53,484 nucleotides of DNA from JBHPGW01 sp042569785 (GCA_042569785.1 JBHPGW010000010.1:1-53484); one strand, 5' to 3'; shown: positions 43,548 to 52,978, counted from the stretch's first letter. Made by a program: numbers and translations. The notes: generated by a model from the sequence alone, not told the origin.

Positions 43548-44522
43548 GTGAAGCCGGAAGTTTCCATAGTGATAGTCAACTTCAACACCCGCCGGATGTT
43601 GAAGAACTGCCTTGAATCAATTTATAAACAAACCGATCGGACTTCTGTAGAGATTATTGTTGTTGATAACGACTCGAACGATGGTTCGTCTCAAATGGTT
43701 CGAGATGAATTTGCCGATGTAAAACTTATCGCCAATCGGACAAATGCAGGTTTCGCAAGGGCCAACGATCAGGGCTTCGAGATATCAACAGCTCCGTATG
43801 TGCTGATGCTCAATAGCGATACGATCGTTGAGGACCGAGCTATAGAAAAAACCATTGCTTTTGCCGATAAGCATGCTGATGCAGCAGCCGTTGGATGTAA
43901 AATGCTGTACGGCGACCGGAGTTTTCAAAATAGCTGTTTCAGATTTCCGAGCCCTTTAGGCATCCTGCTCAATTGCTTATACCTTTCGCAGACCTTTAAG
44001 AATAATTACATACTCAACTGGGACAGGTATGGCTGTCGTGACTGGCCAACCTTCAGGCAGGTTGATTGCGTTATGGGAAGCTTTATACTTTTACGAAGAG
44101 AGGCGTTAGAGCAGGTCGGTTCGCTGGATACCGATTATTTTGTGTACGGCGAAGAAACCGATCTTTGTTACCGTCTTAAAAAAGCCGGCTGGAAAGTTCT
44201 CTATTATCCCGATACCCATATCATACACTTTCAAGGCGGCAGTCAAAAAGATTCCCGCGATCTTAGCTGGTCATACGCAGCGACTCGTCGGGCTAACTTG
44301 TTATTTTTAACTAAGTGGCGACATCCAGCGGTCAGCTATATTTGCAATGCTATGATGGCGGTCTTTTCGCTTCCAAGGGTTTTGGCCTGGGCTTTCATGG
44401 ATGTTATAGGCAAGTTCAAGATGACAAGAAAGCATCATCTTCGTAAAGCCGCATCGATATATTTTCATTTTCGAGCACTGTTCAGGCCAACAATGCTTGG
44501 CCAAAGATGGGACAAAATATAA
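43548..44522 (+). CDS. GT2 family glycosyltransferase, rhamnosyltransferase-like
   Basis: The 324-residue enzyme has SIVIVNFNTRRMLKNCLES, IVVDNDSNDGS, NAGFARANDQG and MLNSDT as the DxD-like metal site, then VDCVMGSFILLRREALEQVG and DYFVYGEETDLCYRLKKAGW. These are the features of the WbbL/rhamnosyltransferase group. It begins with GTG at 43548, with AAAGGA upstream and no better ATG. A C-terminal hydrophobic stretch (AMMAVFSLPRVLAWAFMDVIG) may attach it to the membrane. Its stop overlaps the ATG of the next gene (TAATG), so translation is coupled. Confidence 0.9.
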   Translation: MKPEVSIVIVNFNTRRMLKNCLESIYKQTDRTSVEIIVVDNDSNDGSSQMVRDEFADVKLIANRTNAGFARANDQGFEISTAPYVLMLNSDTIVEDRAIEKTIAFADKHADAAAVGCKMLYGDRSFQNSCFRFPSPLGILLNCLYLSQTFKNNYILNWDRYGCRDWPTFRQVDCVMGSFILLRREALEQVGSLDTDYFVYGEETDLCYRLKKAGWKVLYYPDTHIIHFQGGSQKDSRDLSWSYAATRRANLLFLTKWRHPAVSYICNAMMAVFSLPRVLAWAFMDVIGKFKMTRKHHLRKAASIYFHFRALFRPTMLGQRWDKI

Positions 44523-45859
44523 TGAGTATCAAGGTACTAACAAGCGGAGCGAAAAATCTACTCGTCAAGAGAATCGCAAGCCCGTTCTTGATTCGCAGAC
44601 GTTGGCTCGATAAAACGCAATGGCTCGATAAAGACAAATTGAGCCAGATACAGCTTGATCGCTTAAAAAGGATAGTATCACACAGTTATAATACAGTACC
44701 TTACTATAGAAAGCTGATGGACCAATACGGTATCATCCCTTCGATGATAAAGACGCCCAATGATATAAAGCTGTTCCCGATCCTGACAAAAAATGATATC
44801 CTGGACGCTGGGGATTCAATTATCTCAACCAGCTATCCACGGTGGTTGCTGCACTCGGCACGGACAGGAGGCAGTACCGGCAGCCCACTTATGGTGCATA
44901 GGAACTTTTCTTCGATCGGCAATGAACATGCATTTGTACGCAGACAGTGGGATTGGGCAGGCGTCAAACTTTCCGACAGGTGCGCATATCTGATGAGCAG
45001 GGTAGTTGCCAAACCTGACCGGACTGATGGCAGGCTCTATGCGTACGACCCTTTCATGCGGGACTTGATACTTTCGACCCATCACCTTTCAAGGGAGACC
45101 GCAATTGAATACGCGTCGCTTATCAAAAAATATTCGGTAAAAGCGATCGTCGGCTATCCGTCAGCAATAAGTTTTTTAGCCAAGACCATCCTCGATGCAG
45201 GTATTGAGCTTGATCTAAAAGCTGCTCTAACGACATCTGAGATACTGACCGAATCGATGGCCGAAACAATCACAAAGGCTTTTGGTTGCAGGGTATGTGA
45301 TTTTTACGGTTCCGCCGAACGTGTCTGCTATATCCACACCTGTGAACACGGTCATTATCATATTATACCCGAATACGGCTTAACCGAACTTATTGCTTTA
45401 TCCGAGTCAAGCGGCAAATATAAGGTTATCTCTACCGGCTTCTGGAACATGGCGATGCCCTTGATAAGGTACGACACCGGCGACATTGTAACCGTCACAG
45501 GAAAGAAATGTTGTTGCGGCAGAGTCTTTGATGTAGTCGATTCGATTGATGGCAGGGCTGGTGACGTTATAAAAACTCCGTCAGGCAGACAGTTAGGCGT
45601 TACATTGATGATCCAACTGCTTTACGTTATATGCGGTACACAGCATATCATTGAAAGCCAGATCGTCCAGGACCAGATCGACCATCTCACAATAAAGTAT
45701 GTTCCTTCTGATGTGTTTACCCGCAAGGACCTTGATGATTTTGACAATCTGATTACCAGGTTTTTGCCAAGTGAATTGAAGTTTGGTTTTGAAGAAGTTG
45801 ATGCCATTGAAAGAACTGGTAGCGGCAAGATAAGGCCGTTGGTCTCACTGATAAATTAG
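44522..45859 (+). CDS. CapK/PaaK-like adenylate-forming enzyme
   Basis: The 445-residue protein belongs to the phenylacetate-CoA ligase-like group. Its motifs include TVPYYRKLM, the ATP-binding TGGSTGSPLMVHR, VGYPSAISFLAK, DFYGSAERVCYIHTCEHGHYH, IRYDTGDIVTV and a Cys-rich CCCGRVFDVVDSIDGRAGD. In capsule clusters such CapK proteins are thought to activate an acyl or aryl acid for attachment to the sugar chain. The start at 44522 uses the TAATG overlap, and the longer ATG at 44507 lies within the preceding gene. The Cys/His pair region could bind zinc. With the two PP-loop enzymes it makes a third ATP-dependent acid-activating enzyme in one operon. Confidence 0.85.
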   Translation: MSIKVLTSGAKNLLVKRIASPFLIRRRWLDKTQWLDKDKLSQIQLDRLKRIVSHSYNTVPYYRKLMDQYGIIPSMIKTPNDIKLFPILTKNDILDAGDSIISTSYPRWLLHSARTGGSTGSPLMVHRNFSSIGNEHAFVRRQWDWAGVKLSDRCAYLMSRVVAKPDRTDGRLYAYDPFMRDLILSTHHLSRETAIEYASLIKKYSVKAIVGYPSAISFLAKTILDAGIELDLKAALTTSEILTESMAETITKAFGCRVCDFYGSAERVCYIHTCEHGHYHIIPEYGLTELIALSESSGKYKVISTGFWNMAMPLIRYDTGDIVTVTGKKCCCGRVFDVVDSIDGRAGDVIKTPSGRQLGVTLMIQLLYVICGTQHIIESQIVQDQIDHLTIKYVPSDVFTRKDLDDFDNLITRFLPSELKFGFEEVDAIERTGSGKIRPLVSLIN

Positions 45860-45872
45860 ACGAACTTTAAAT

Positions 45873-47105
45873 ATGCTTAAAAATGTTGATATTATTTGTT
45901 TCGGGCCAACGGACTACTGGGGTATGAATCCAAGTTGTGCGACGCATATTATGCGCAAACTCTCTGCCGCCAATAGAGTTGTTTATATAAATCCGATAAG
46001 TTCGGACCTATTCACAGCCACTTGCAAGCGAGGCTTTTTTACAAGAGTATTTCGCAAAGCTAAGAGTATGTTCATGGTTTTCCGAAAACCAGCCCCGAAT
46101 CTTTACGTTCTCAGTCCGTTCTTTTTACCGATCCAGGGTATAGGCCCTGTCGATAAACTCAATAACATTTTACTGACTCTGCAGTTAAGGCTTGTGACGA
46201 AATTTCTGAAAATGAAAAGCCCGATCCTCTGGGCCGAAAATGTTCGCTGTGCCGAGGTCATTCGTAAGTTTAGCTGGCCTTTAGTGATCTATCATGTTTC
46301 CGACCGTTTCGAAGAATGTCCTTATACACAAAATAGGGAGATGTTGTCCAAGCGGGAAGAACATGTGGCGAAAAACAGTAATTTGTTAATTTGCGTTTCA
46401 AAAGAGTTATATCAGTCAAAACTAAAATACCGAGACAGAAACAGTAATGTCTATTATCTGCCTCACGGTGTTGAATTTTCACTTTTCAACCAGGCCGCTC
46501 AGAAACAACGCTCCTTTCCAGGCCTAAGGACAGTTGCCGGGGCCATCGCGGGATATTTCGGCACACTGACAGAGCAAAATGATATAGAGCTTCTTGAATA
46601 TTGCGTTGAGAACCTGCCTGATGTCACCTTTGTATTTGCCGGTGAGATAACAGCGGGCGACTACAGTAAACTCAAAGCCATGCAAAATACCATCTTTCTC
46701 GGCAGGGTCGCTTACGAACAAATACCTCTGTTATGTGCCAGCTTTGATGTCTGCCTACTGCCCTGGAAAATGAACAATTGGATTTACAGTTGCAATCCGT
46801 TAAAACTGTTCGAATACATGGCAGCGGGTAAACCGATAGTCTCGGTTCCAATAAAAGAAATTGTAAATAACTATAGCGATATTGTAAGTGTCACCTGCAA
46901 CAAAAAAAAGTTCTCTCAAGCGATAAAATGGGAGTTGGCAAACGACACCAAAGAGCGAAAAGAAAAAAGAATTGCTATCGCGCAAACTAATTCCTGGGAA
47001 AATCACGCCAAAAAACTCGGTGCCATGACAGATACCGCTCTGTTAAAAAAGCATTGGTATATGTCAGAGAATTTCAAAAAGTCCAAGTGCAGTAGTCTTG
47101 TTTAA
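45873..47105 (+). CDS. GT-B glycosyltransferase, TuaH/GT4-like
   Basis: The 410-residue protein has a GT-B layout. An N-terminal domain (VDIICFGPTDYWGMNPSCATH) includes YHVSDRFEECP, LICVSKELYQSK and YYLPHGVEFSLF. The C-terminal domain has AIAGYFGTLTEQNDIELL, VFAGEITAGDY, a VCLLPWKMNNWI region and KLFEYMAAGKPIVS. This resembles family 4 enzymes and teichuronic-acid TuaH-like proteins in which the E-x7-E motif is relaxed. The start has only a weak ribosome site, as do most genes in this later part of the operon. It probably adds one more residue to the repeat unit. Confidence 0.82.
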   Translation: MLKNVDIICFGPTDYWGMNPSCATHIMRKLSAANRVVYINPISSDLFTATCKRGFFTRVFRKAKSMFMVFRKPAPNLYVLSPFFLPIQGIGPVDKLNNILLTLQLRLVTKFLKMKSPILWAENVRCAEVIRKFSWPLVIYHVSDRFEECPYTQNREMLSKREEHVAKNSNLLICVSKELYQSKLKYRDRNSNVYYLPHGVEFSLFNQAAQKQRSFPGLRTVAGAIAGYFGTLTEQNDIELLEYCVENLPDVTFVFAGEITAGDYSKLKAMQNTIFLGRVAYEQIPLLCASFDVCLLPWKMNNWIYSCNPLKLFEYMAAGKPIVSVPIKEIVNNYSDIVSVTCNKKKFSQAIKWELANDTKERKEKRIAIAQTNSWENHAKKLGAMTDTALLKKHWYMSENFKKSKCSSLV

Positions 47106-47133
47106 AATCAGGTATAAAAAAACTGGGGGAGAA

Positions 47134-47583
47134 ATGAAAATTTGTCTGGTTGCATCGGCAGGAGGGCACATGAGCCAACTGTTAAGGCTCGCTGTCAGTT
47201 GGGACGGACATGATACTTTCTATGTTGCAACATCTGATCTCGTTAGGAAAAAACTGCAGCAATACGGCAGGGTTTATATTACCGGAGAGTGCAACAGGAA
47301 GCATCCATTGAGAATAATTATGGTTTTACTGAGGTGCATAAAAATCGTTTTGCGTGAAAGGCCCGATGTTGTAATAAGCACCGGAGCCGCCGCAGGGTGC
47401 ATAGGCTGTTTTCTCTGCAAGCTTACCGGTGCCCAGGTCATCTGGATTGACAGTATAACAAACGTCGAAAGACTTTCTCTTTCAGGGATGCTTGTCAGGT
47501 ACATAGCGGATTTGTTTATCGTTCAGTGGCCGAAACTTGCCGAAAAATATAAAAACTCTCAATTCGCGGGGATGGTCATATGA
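47134..47583 (+). CDS. Alg14/PssD-like glycosyltransferase subunit
   Basis: The 149-residue product matches the Alg14 (PssD, EpsE-like) family: MKICLVASAGGHMSQLLRL at the start, FYVATSDLVRKKL, RPDVVISTGAAAGCIGCFL and VIWIDSITNVERLS. In this two-subunit GT-B enzyme the Alg14-like part holds the acceptor side and membrane contact, while the partner encoded next binds the nucleotide sugar. The start at 47134 has GGGGGAGA upstream, and the in-frame extension to 47098 is within the previous gene. The stop overlaps the next start (ATGA), as expected for a strict 1:1 pair. Confidence 0.9.
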   Translation: MKICLVASAGGHMSQLLRLAVSWDGHDTFYVATSDLVRKKLQQYGRVYITGECNRKHPLRIIMVLLRCIKIVLRERPDVVISTGAAAGCIGCFLCKLTGAQVIWIDSITNVERLSLSGMLVRYIADLFIVQWPKLAEKYKNSQFAGMVI

Positions 47584-48062
47584 TATTTTTAACTGTAGGA
47601 TCTCAATTTCCATTCGACCGTCTTGTAAAGGCTGTGGACAAGGCCGTTGAAACTGTCGGTATCACAGAGCCGATATTTGCTCAGATCGGTAAAAGCAGTT
47701 ATCAGCCTCGTAATTTTGAATCGGCCACGTTAATGGATAAGGATTTATACGACGGCTACATCGACCAGGCATCATCGATAATAAGCCACGCCGGCATAGG
47801 TACAATTACGATTGCCTTGAATAATGACAAGCCTCTGCTGGTGATGCCAAGGCTAAAAAAATACGGCGAAGTTGTCAACGATCACCAGGTGGCTATCGCG
47901 ATCAGATTTGACAGACTCAAACATATATTAACCGCATGCGACCAGGACGATCTGCCCGAAAAAATAAAATTACTAAAAACCTTTGTTCCTCGTAAGCGCA
48001 ACTCACAGGCAGAATCTGTTTCCAGAGTTATCGCACGATTTCTAAATGAGATCAGTGTTTAA
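47580..48062 (+). CDS. Alg13/PssE-like glycosyltransferase subunit (GT28 C-terminal domain)
   Basis: The 160-residue protein is the donor-binding half of an Alg13/Alg14-type glycosyltransferase. It has MIFLTVGSQFPFDRLVKAVD, PIFAQIGKSSYQP, the conserved IISHAGIGTITIAL and LVMPRLKKYGEVVNDHQ. It joins the PssD-like subunit on the membrane and probably adds the second sugar to a lipid carrier. In other exopolysaccharide systems this pair transfers glucuronic acid or GlcNAc. The four-base overlap with the PssD-like gene supports assembly as one enzyme. Confidence 0.92.
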   Translation: MIFLTVGSQFPFDRLVKAVDKAVETVGITEPIFAQIGKSSYQPRNFESATLMDKDLYDGYIDQASSIISHAGIGTITIALNNDKPLLVMPRLKKYGEVVNDHQVAIAIRFDRLKHILTACDQDDLPEKIKLLKTFVPRKRNSQAESVSRVIARFLNEISV

Positions 48063-48077
48063 AAAGGATAATTGGAT

Positions 48078-48728
48078 ATGAGTGTATTGTCAAAATTGTC
48101 AAATATAAGCAGAGCACGAAAAATTGAACTGTTCAACACAACGTTTATACCTACAAGGCAAATGAGTATACTTGACCTCGGCGCAGAGATCAACCCCAAT
48201 GGCGACCGTCATTTGCAGCTTATCGATTCGTACCCATGGAAGTCCAGTATAACCGCCGTTAACATTTCAGCTAAACAGGTAAGGTCGATAAAAGACTGTT
48301 ATCCCGAGGTTACAGCTATAGTTGCCGATGCATGTGAATTGCCCTGGCCTGATAAACATTTCGATGTTGTCTACTGCAATGCCGTGATCGAACATGTAGG
48401 TGATTTTGCTCGGCAGAAAAAAATGGCTGCTGAGATCATGCGTGTCGGAAAGAACTGGTTCGTTACAACGCCCAACCGCTGGTATCCGTTTGAATTTCAT
48501 CTTCGTCTGCCGTTAGTGACATGGCTGCCTGGTGACGGTTATCTCCAGGCAGGACGTGCCATTCGATATGATCATATCCAGTGCAGATACACTTATTGCA
48601 ATTCCAAAACCAGTATTCGACTTATGTCAGCTAAAGAATTGCAAATCTGCTTTCCGCAAAGCACTGTGCTAAAGCAAAGAGTTACGTTTATGCCTGAGAC
48701 CCTTATCGCTGTTAGCCAATCTTCATAG
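48078..48728 (+). CDS. Class I SAM-dependent methyltransferase
   Basis: The 216-residue protein has the methyltransferase motifs in order: ILDLGAEINPNGD (motif I, with LDLGA), ITAVNISAKQ with an Asn in place of the usual acidic residue, VADACELPWPDKHFDVVYCNAVIEHVGD and FVTTPNRWYPFEFH. The last phrase is typical of the Methyltransf_11 group in surface-glycan clusters. It may methylate a sugar hydroxyl or cap the chain end. Capping by methylation is known to end chain growth in Wzt-type O-antigens, which fits the binding domain on the ABC ATPase upstream. The start at 48078 is chosen over TTG at 48072. AAAAAGGA precedes both. Confidence 0.82.
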   Translation: MSVLSKLSNISRARKIELFNTTFIPTRQMSILDLGAEINPNGDRHLQLIDSYPWKSSITAVNISAKQVRSIKDCYPEVTAIVADACELPWPDKHFDVVYCNAVIEHVGDFARQKKMAAEIMRVGKNWFVTTPNRWYPFEFHLRLPLVTWLPGDGYLQAGRAIRYDHIQCRYTYCNSKTSIRLMSAKELQICFPQSTVLKQRVTFMPETLIAVSQSS

Positions 48729-48746
48729 AACAGACTGATTTTAAAA

Positions 48747-50630
48747 ATGACTATTCAAACCAAAAACAGAGAAAACGTCAAAGCGGTGATACTTGCGGGA
48801 TTCCGTGATTTCGGCAGGTCTGCCCTGGCAACGCGTTTGCCGCCGGCAATGTGGCCGGTAGAGGGTAAGCCCGCTTTGCAGAGACTTTTAGATAAGCTCT
48901 CAGATCAGGGCATAACCAGTGCTGTTGTTTGCAGCAACGGTGATGCTAAGCTTTTAGAAGGGGCCATCGACCGAGCAAACCTTAACGACTTGAGATTTCT
49001 GAAAGAACCGCTGCCCGCAGGGACCGCCGGCTGTATCAGGGATGCCGTCGATAGTGACCAGAACCAGCTGCTTTTAATATTTCACGCCAGCAGCGTATTT
49101 GTCCCGGATATTGACGTTCTTTTAGCTGCCCATCGTAAAGGTAAAGCCGATCTAACGGTGATGTTCGATCCTGTCTCAGGTAAGTCACCACAGAGATATC
49201 ATAGTTCCGAGATTTATGTATGTGAATCGACCGTGCTCAAGTATCTACCCAGCCAAGGTTACTGCGACATCAAAGAAGGTTTGATACCGGCTATTCTAAG
49301 CGCAGGCGGAACTGTTTATGCCGACACCCTTGATCAGTCAGCTGGGAATTTCAGGGATAGGCCTACCTATCTAAATGCCATGGGAAAGTACCTGCAAAAT
49401 AATGGCAAGACCAAAATTGCCGAAACTGCGAGAATCGCCGAGTCCGCGAGAATTTATGGCACTGTTATTATAATGGATAACGTTGTTATTGAAGACAAAG
49501 CGGTGGTCTTTGGGCCAACTATAATTGGACGAAATTGCTTCATCGGCAGAAATTCTCTGGTGGAAAACAGTGTTTTGTGGGACGATTCATCAATTGGACG
49601 AAATTCTCACTTGCGCAGCTGCATTACCGATTACACTGCCAGATTGACCAATTATAAAACCGCTGAAGATCAAGCCCTAATGCACAGGCGAAATGTTCCT
49701 GGCATAGACTTGATTAACAATGTCGTATCTTCGATAACTGATAAAATTAGTCGGCTATACTTTACGAAACCTAAGGTTTTCGCTTCTATTGCTGCCATTT
49801 TACTGGGATATGTTTTTCTCTGGTCATATTGGTCCGAATTTTCTGACCTTTGGAATATCTGGAGAAGAAGTGACGAGTATTCGGTTGGCTTTTTAGTTCC
49901 ATTTTTGGCTGGCTATATTTTATGGGCAAAACGCGCCGAAATCATGTCAATAGAAATATGCCCATCCATATTGGGGCTTTTCTGTCTAATTGCCGCACAA
50001 ACACTGCGGTACTTTGGTTTGTTTTACATGTACTCTTCAGCCCAGAGACTCTCACTGCTTCTAAGCATTGCCTCTATAGCGTTATTTCTTTTCGGCTGGA
50101 AAATGTTTCGAAGATTGTTGCCGGTATTTGCGTTTCTTTCTCTAATGCTGCCGTTGCCGCAATCGGTACATACTTCTATCACCTTGCCGCTGCAGAAATT
50201 AGCCGCGTCATCATCGGTGTTTTTACTGGAGTTGCTTGGCTATAGCGTTATACGTCAGGGCAACATCATTAATATAAATGGAACGGTCGTAGCAATAGCA
50301 GAGGCCTGTAACGGTTTGAGAATGGTCACATCGTTTTTTGTAATTATAGGATTAGTGGTTTTGTTAGTTCGACGTGCATGGTGGGAAAAGCTGACAGTTT
50401 TAATCTTAGCGGTGCCGGTAGCGCTGTTTTGCAACACGATGCGGTTAACAATTACCGCTATTGCCTTCACCATGATTTCCGCCGAAAAATGGGAGCAAGC
50501 CTTTCATGATTTTGGGGGATACGCAATGATGCCTTTGGCGATAGCGGCTGTAATCGTTGAATTATGGTTCCTTGCAAAATTAACTATGGTGCCGCAACCA
50601 AAAAAACTAACAGTAGTTACAAACAGATAA
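48747..50630 (+). CDS. Nucleotidyltransferase-like / beta-helix / exosortase fusion protein
   Basis: The 627-residue protein joins three parts. Residues about 8-225 resemble a sugar-nucleotide transferase (VKAVILAG, WPVEGKPALQRLLDKL, LKEPLPAGTAGCIRDA), but the GxGTRL-PK loop is altered and the metal-binding NGD position reads FHASS. Residues 225-320 are a left-handed beta-helix of hexapeptides (IAETARIAESARIYG, IIGRNCFIGRN). From about 345 come about eight membrane segments of an exosortase with the catalytic Cys (C521 in AEACNGLRM), Arg (R566 in NTMRLT) and His (H587 in FHDFGG). Exosortases cleave PEP-CTERM-like tails in the membrane. Being one unbroken frame in a glycan operon, this is a genuine fusion or an undetected sequence join. 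The EpsI-type partner is at 21949. Confidence 0.88.
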   Translation: MTIQTKNRENVKAVILAGFRDFGRSALATRLPPAMWPVEGKPALQRLLDKLSDQGITSAVVCSNGDAKLLEGAIDRANLNDLRFLKEPLPAGTAGCIRDAVDSDQNQLLLIFHASSVFVPDIDVLLAAHRKGKADLTVMFDPVSGKSPQRYHSSEIYVCESTVLKYLPSQGYCDIKEGLIPAILSAGGTVYADTLDQSAGNFRDRPTYLNAMGKYLQNNGKTKIAETARIAESARIYGTVIIMDNVVIEDKAVVFGPTIIGRNCFIGRNSLVENSVLWDDSSIGRNSHLRSCITDYTARLTNYKTAEDQALMHRRNVPGIDLINNVVSSITDKISRLYFTKPKVFASIAAILLGYVFLWSYWSEFSDLWNIWRRSDEYSVGFLVPFLAGYILWAKRAEIMSIEICPSILGLFCLIAAQTLRYFGLFYMYSSAQRLSLLLSIASIALFLFGWKMFRRLLPVFAFLSLMLPLPQSVHTSITLPLQKLAASSSVFLLELLGYSVIRQGNIININGTVVAIAEACNGLRMVTSFFVIIGLVVLLVRRAWWEKLTVLILAVPVALFCNTMRLTITAIAFTMISAEKWEQAFHDFGGYAMMPLAIAAVIVELWFLAKLTMVPQPKKLTVVTNR

Positions 50631-50662
50631 CTAAATATAGAACTTTTTTGAAAAGGGGTGAC

Positions 50663-52960
50663 ATGATGAATAGTATAGGAAAATATCAAGGGCAGCAGGT
50701 TCCGCAGGAAATGGTGCGACTTGAAGGCTCCGCTGAATATGAAAAAGATCCGGAGGCCAGCTTAATTACTCCGATACGTCGTCGATGGCGAACTGTTATA
50801 GTAATATTTTTGCTCATCTCTGCGATTGGAGTCCCGATTGCCTGGCTTACGGTCAAACCATTTTATCAGGCTACCGCTGCGATTCGAGTTATACCGGTTA
50901 TCTCAAGCATATTGTTCAGTGGAGAAGAAGGTATACCAATGTACAAAAGTTTTATGTACACACAGGCGGACCTGATCACGAGCGATAGAGTTCTTGAGAG
51001 AGTAGCCGATGACCTCATAGAAAAGGACCCGTTGTTTTTTCAGAGACACAAAAAAATGCCGCTGCCGTTCATGGAGAAATTCATAACTAAAAAAAACGTT
51101 GAGCCGGTCGCTGTCTTAAGGTCCGCGATAAACAGTGAAAATCTTAGAGTTGCACCTGAAAGAAATACCGAGTTGATAAAAATAAGTATGAAAAGCCCTG
51201 AGCCTGAACATGCATCCCTTATTGTCAATTCTTTTGTCAGAGCATATATGGCCATCGTTGTTTCAGAAGAATCAAAAGGTGAAAATCACAGACTCAGGGT
51301 TCTCGAAGATGAACGCAAGGCTTTAAGTAATAAGCTCGAACGACAGAGACGAACAATTCACGAAATGGCACAGGAGTATGGCACGCAGTCTTTGACCGGC
51401 CGACAGGAAATGATGCTCCAGAGAGTTGCGACTCTTCAGCAAAAACTGACCGAATTCGAAGTTGAGAAAATAGCTTTAAAGATCAAATTGCAACTGATCG
51501 ATGACAATAAAGAAAAAACTATAGAGCCGCAGGAACTACTCAAGCTTCGTTACGATTTCATAAATGCGGATTTGATGATTCAAACCCTGACTACCAACAC
51601 AGTCCATATTGAACAAAATCTTATTGTTGCCAGGCAACAGTTGGCGCCCACAAATCCCGAACTTGCTCGAAAGACTGAACTTCTCGAAACCCTACAAAAA
51701 CGTCTTGAAGATCGCAGAGTTGAGGTAGGCAAAAAGTTCGATGAAATGATAGTTAAAGAATTTGCCAGAAGCGACAAGGACCAACTCAAAGATTCGCAAA
51801 CCGACTTGAGGCAGATTACCGCATTCGAGCAGCATCTTCGCGAGGTGTTGGCACAGGAAGATGCTCAGACAATTGAACTCGGTCGAAAACAATTAGCTAT
51901 TCAGGACCTGCAGGACCAGTTGAATTTGACAAAAGAAATTTACGAAACTGTCAGAAGGCGTATCCAGGAAATCGAAATGGAAAGAAAACGACTGGCAAGA
52001 GTTTCACAGGCTTACTTCGCTAACACTGCTCCTTTTCAGGATCGACGAATCAAGTATACGCTGGCAGTTTTATTTGCCGCGATGGGATCGGCAATGCTCG
52101 TAGCTCTTTTGAGAGATAAGCTTGACCAGTCCTTGAGAACTCCACAGGATATCGTCAAAGCCATAGGGGTTAGAATAATCGGAACCACTACATGTTCTAA
52201 TAATGTTAAGAAGTCACTGAGGTTTCAACAGCTTACAGATGACTATCAGGCTATTTGCACGAACCTGGGCTTAGCTGACGGAGAAGGGATTCCGAAGAAA
52301 CTTGTGATTACAAGTCCATGTCCAAGAGAAGGTAAAACCACCTTTTCTATTAATCTCGCAACCAGTTTAGCACAAGCCGGAAAAAAGGTTTTGCTCGTCG
52401 ATGGTGATTTGAGAAAGCCGGATATTGCCAATCTACTCGAACTGGACTGTAAGTCGGATGGTTTGCAGGAGCTCTTTAGAGGAAAGAAATTCAGGGATGT
52501 TGTCTGTGAAACTCATGTTCCAGGCCTTTTTGTTTTAACTACCCAAACCTGCAGTTCGCCGGTTATTTACAGATTGATAACACATGAACGAGCTGGAAGG
52601 TTTTTCAATATTGTTGGACAGGCTTATGACCATGTGATCATTGACTCGCCTCCGGTATTAGCTTTTTCTGACGCAATGCTCTGGGCAAAAATGGCCGATG
52701 CTGTTGTCTTGACAAGTTTCGCGGGCCATACTGATGGCTCCGATCTAAAGGAAACATACCAAAGGTTGAAGCAGGTAGACGTTAGAGTCATCGGAACTGT
52801 TCTCAACAATGTATCATTTGGGCAGATGTATCATCCTTACGGTTATGGGTATTACACAAAAAATGTTTCAACAAGGAATAGAAAAATAAGAAAGCAAAAA
52901 ACCAATCTGTTACCGATGCAAAAACCTGTAAAAAATATCCAAACCATTAAGATGCAATAA
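50663..52960 (+). CDS. Wzz/GumC-type chain-length regulator fused to BY-kinase
   Basis: The 765-residue protein starts at 50663 after AAAAGGGGTGAC. The N-terminal Wzz domain has one membrane segment (VIVIFLLISAIGVPIAWL) and a second one near residues 460-480 (TLAVLFAAMGSAMLVALL). Between them lies a long extracytoplasmic coiled coil (about 210-440). The cytoplasmic BY-kinase has Walker A in SPCPREGKTT (K558), Walker A' LLVDGDLRKPD and Walker B VIIDSPPVLAF. A Tyr cluster follows (MYHPYGYGYYTK), the usual autophosphorylation tail. Such proteins set polymer length in Wzy-dependent export. Next to the exosortase it matches the tyrosine autokinase often found in exosortase/EPS loci. The longer in-frame start at 50564 overlaps the exosortase gene and is rejected. 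Confidence 0.93.
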   Translation: MMNSIGKYQGQQVPQEMVRLEGSAEYEKDPEASLITPIRRRWRTVIVIFLLISAIGVPIAWLTVKPFYQATAAIRVIPVISSILFSGEEGIPMYKSFMYTQADLITSDRVLERVADDLIEKDPLFFQRHKKMPLPFMEKFITKKNVEPVAVLRSAINSENLRVAPERNTELIKISMKSPEPEHASLIVNSFVRAYMAIVVSEESKGENHRLRVLEDERKALSNKLERQRRTIHEMAQEYGTQSLTGRQEMMLQRVATLQQKLTEFEVEKIALKIKLQLIDDNKEKTIEPQELLKLRYDFINADLMIQTLTTNTVHIEQNLIVARQQLAPTNPELARKTELLETLQKRLEDRRVEVGKKFDEMIVKEFARSDKDQLKDSQTDLRQITAFEQHLREVLAQEDAQTIELGRKQLAIQDLQDQLNLTKEIYETVRRRIQEIEMERKRLARVSQAYFANTAPFQDRRIKYTLAVLFAAMGSAMLVALLRDKLDQSLRTPQDIVKAIGVRIIGTTTCSNNVKKSLRFQQLTDDYQAICTNLGLADGEGIPKKLVITSPCPREGKTTFSINLATSLAQAGKKVLLVDGDLRKPDIANLLELDCKSDGLQELFRGKKFRDVVCETHVPGLFVLTTQTCSSPVIYRLITHERAGRFFNIVGQAYDHVIIDSPPVLAFSDAMLWAKMADAVVLTSFAGHTDGSDLKETYQRLKQVDVRVIGTVLNNVSFGQMYHPYGYGYYTKNVSTRNRKIRKQKTNLLPMQKPVKNIQTIKMQ

Positions 52961-52978
52961 AAGATATGGGGGGCAAGT

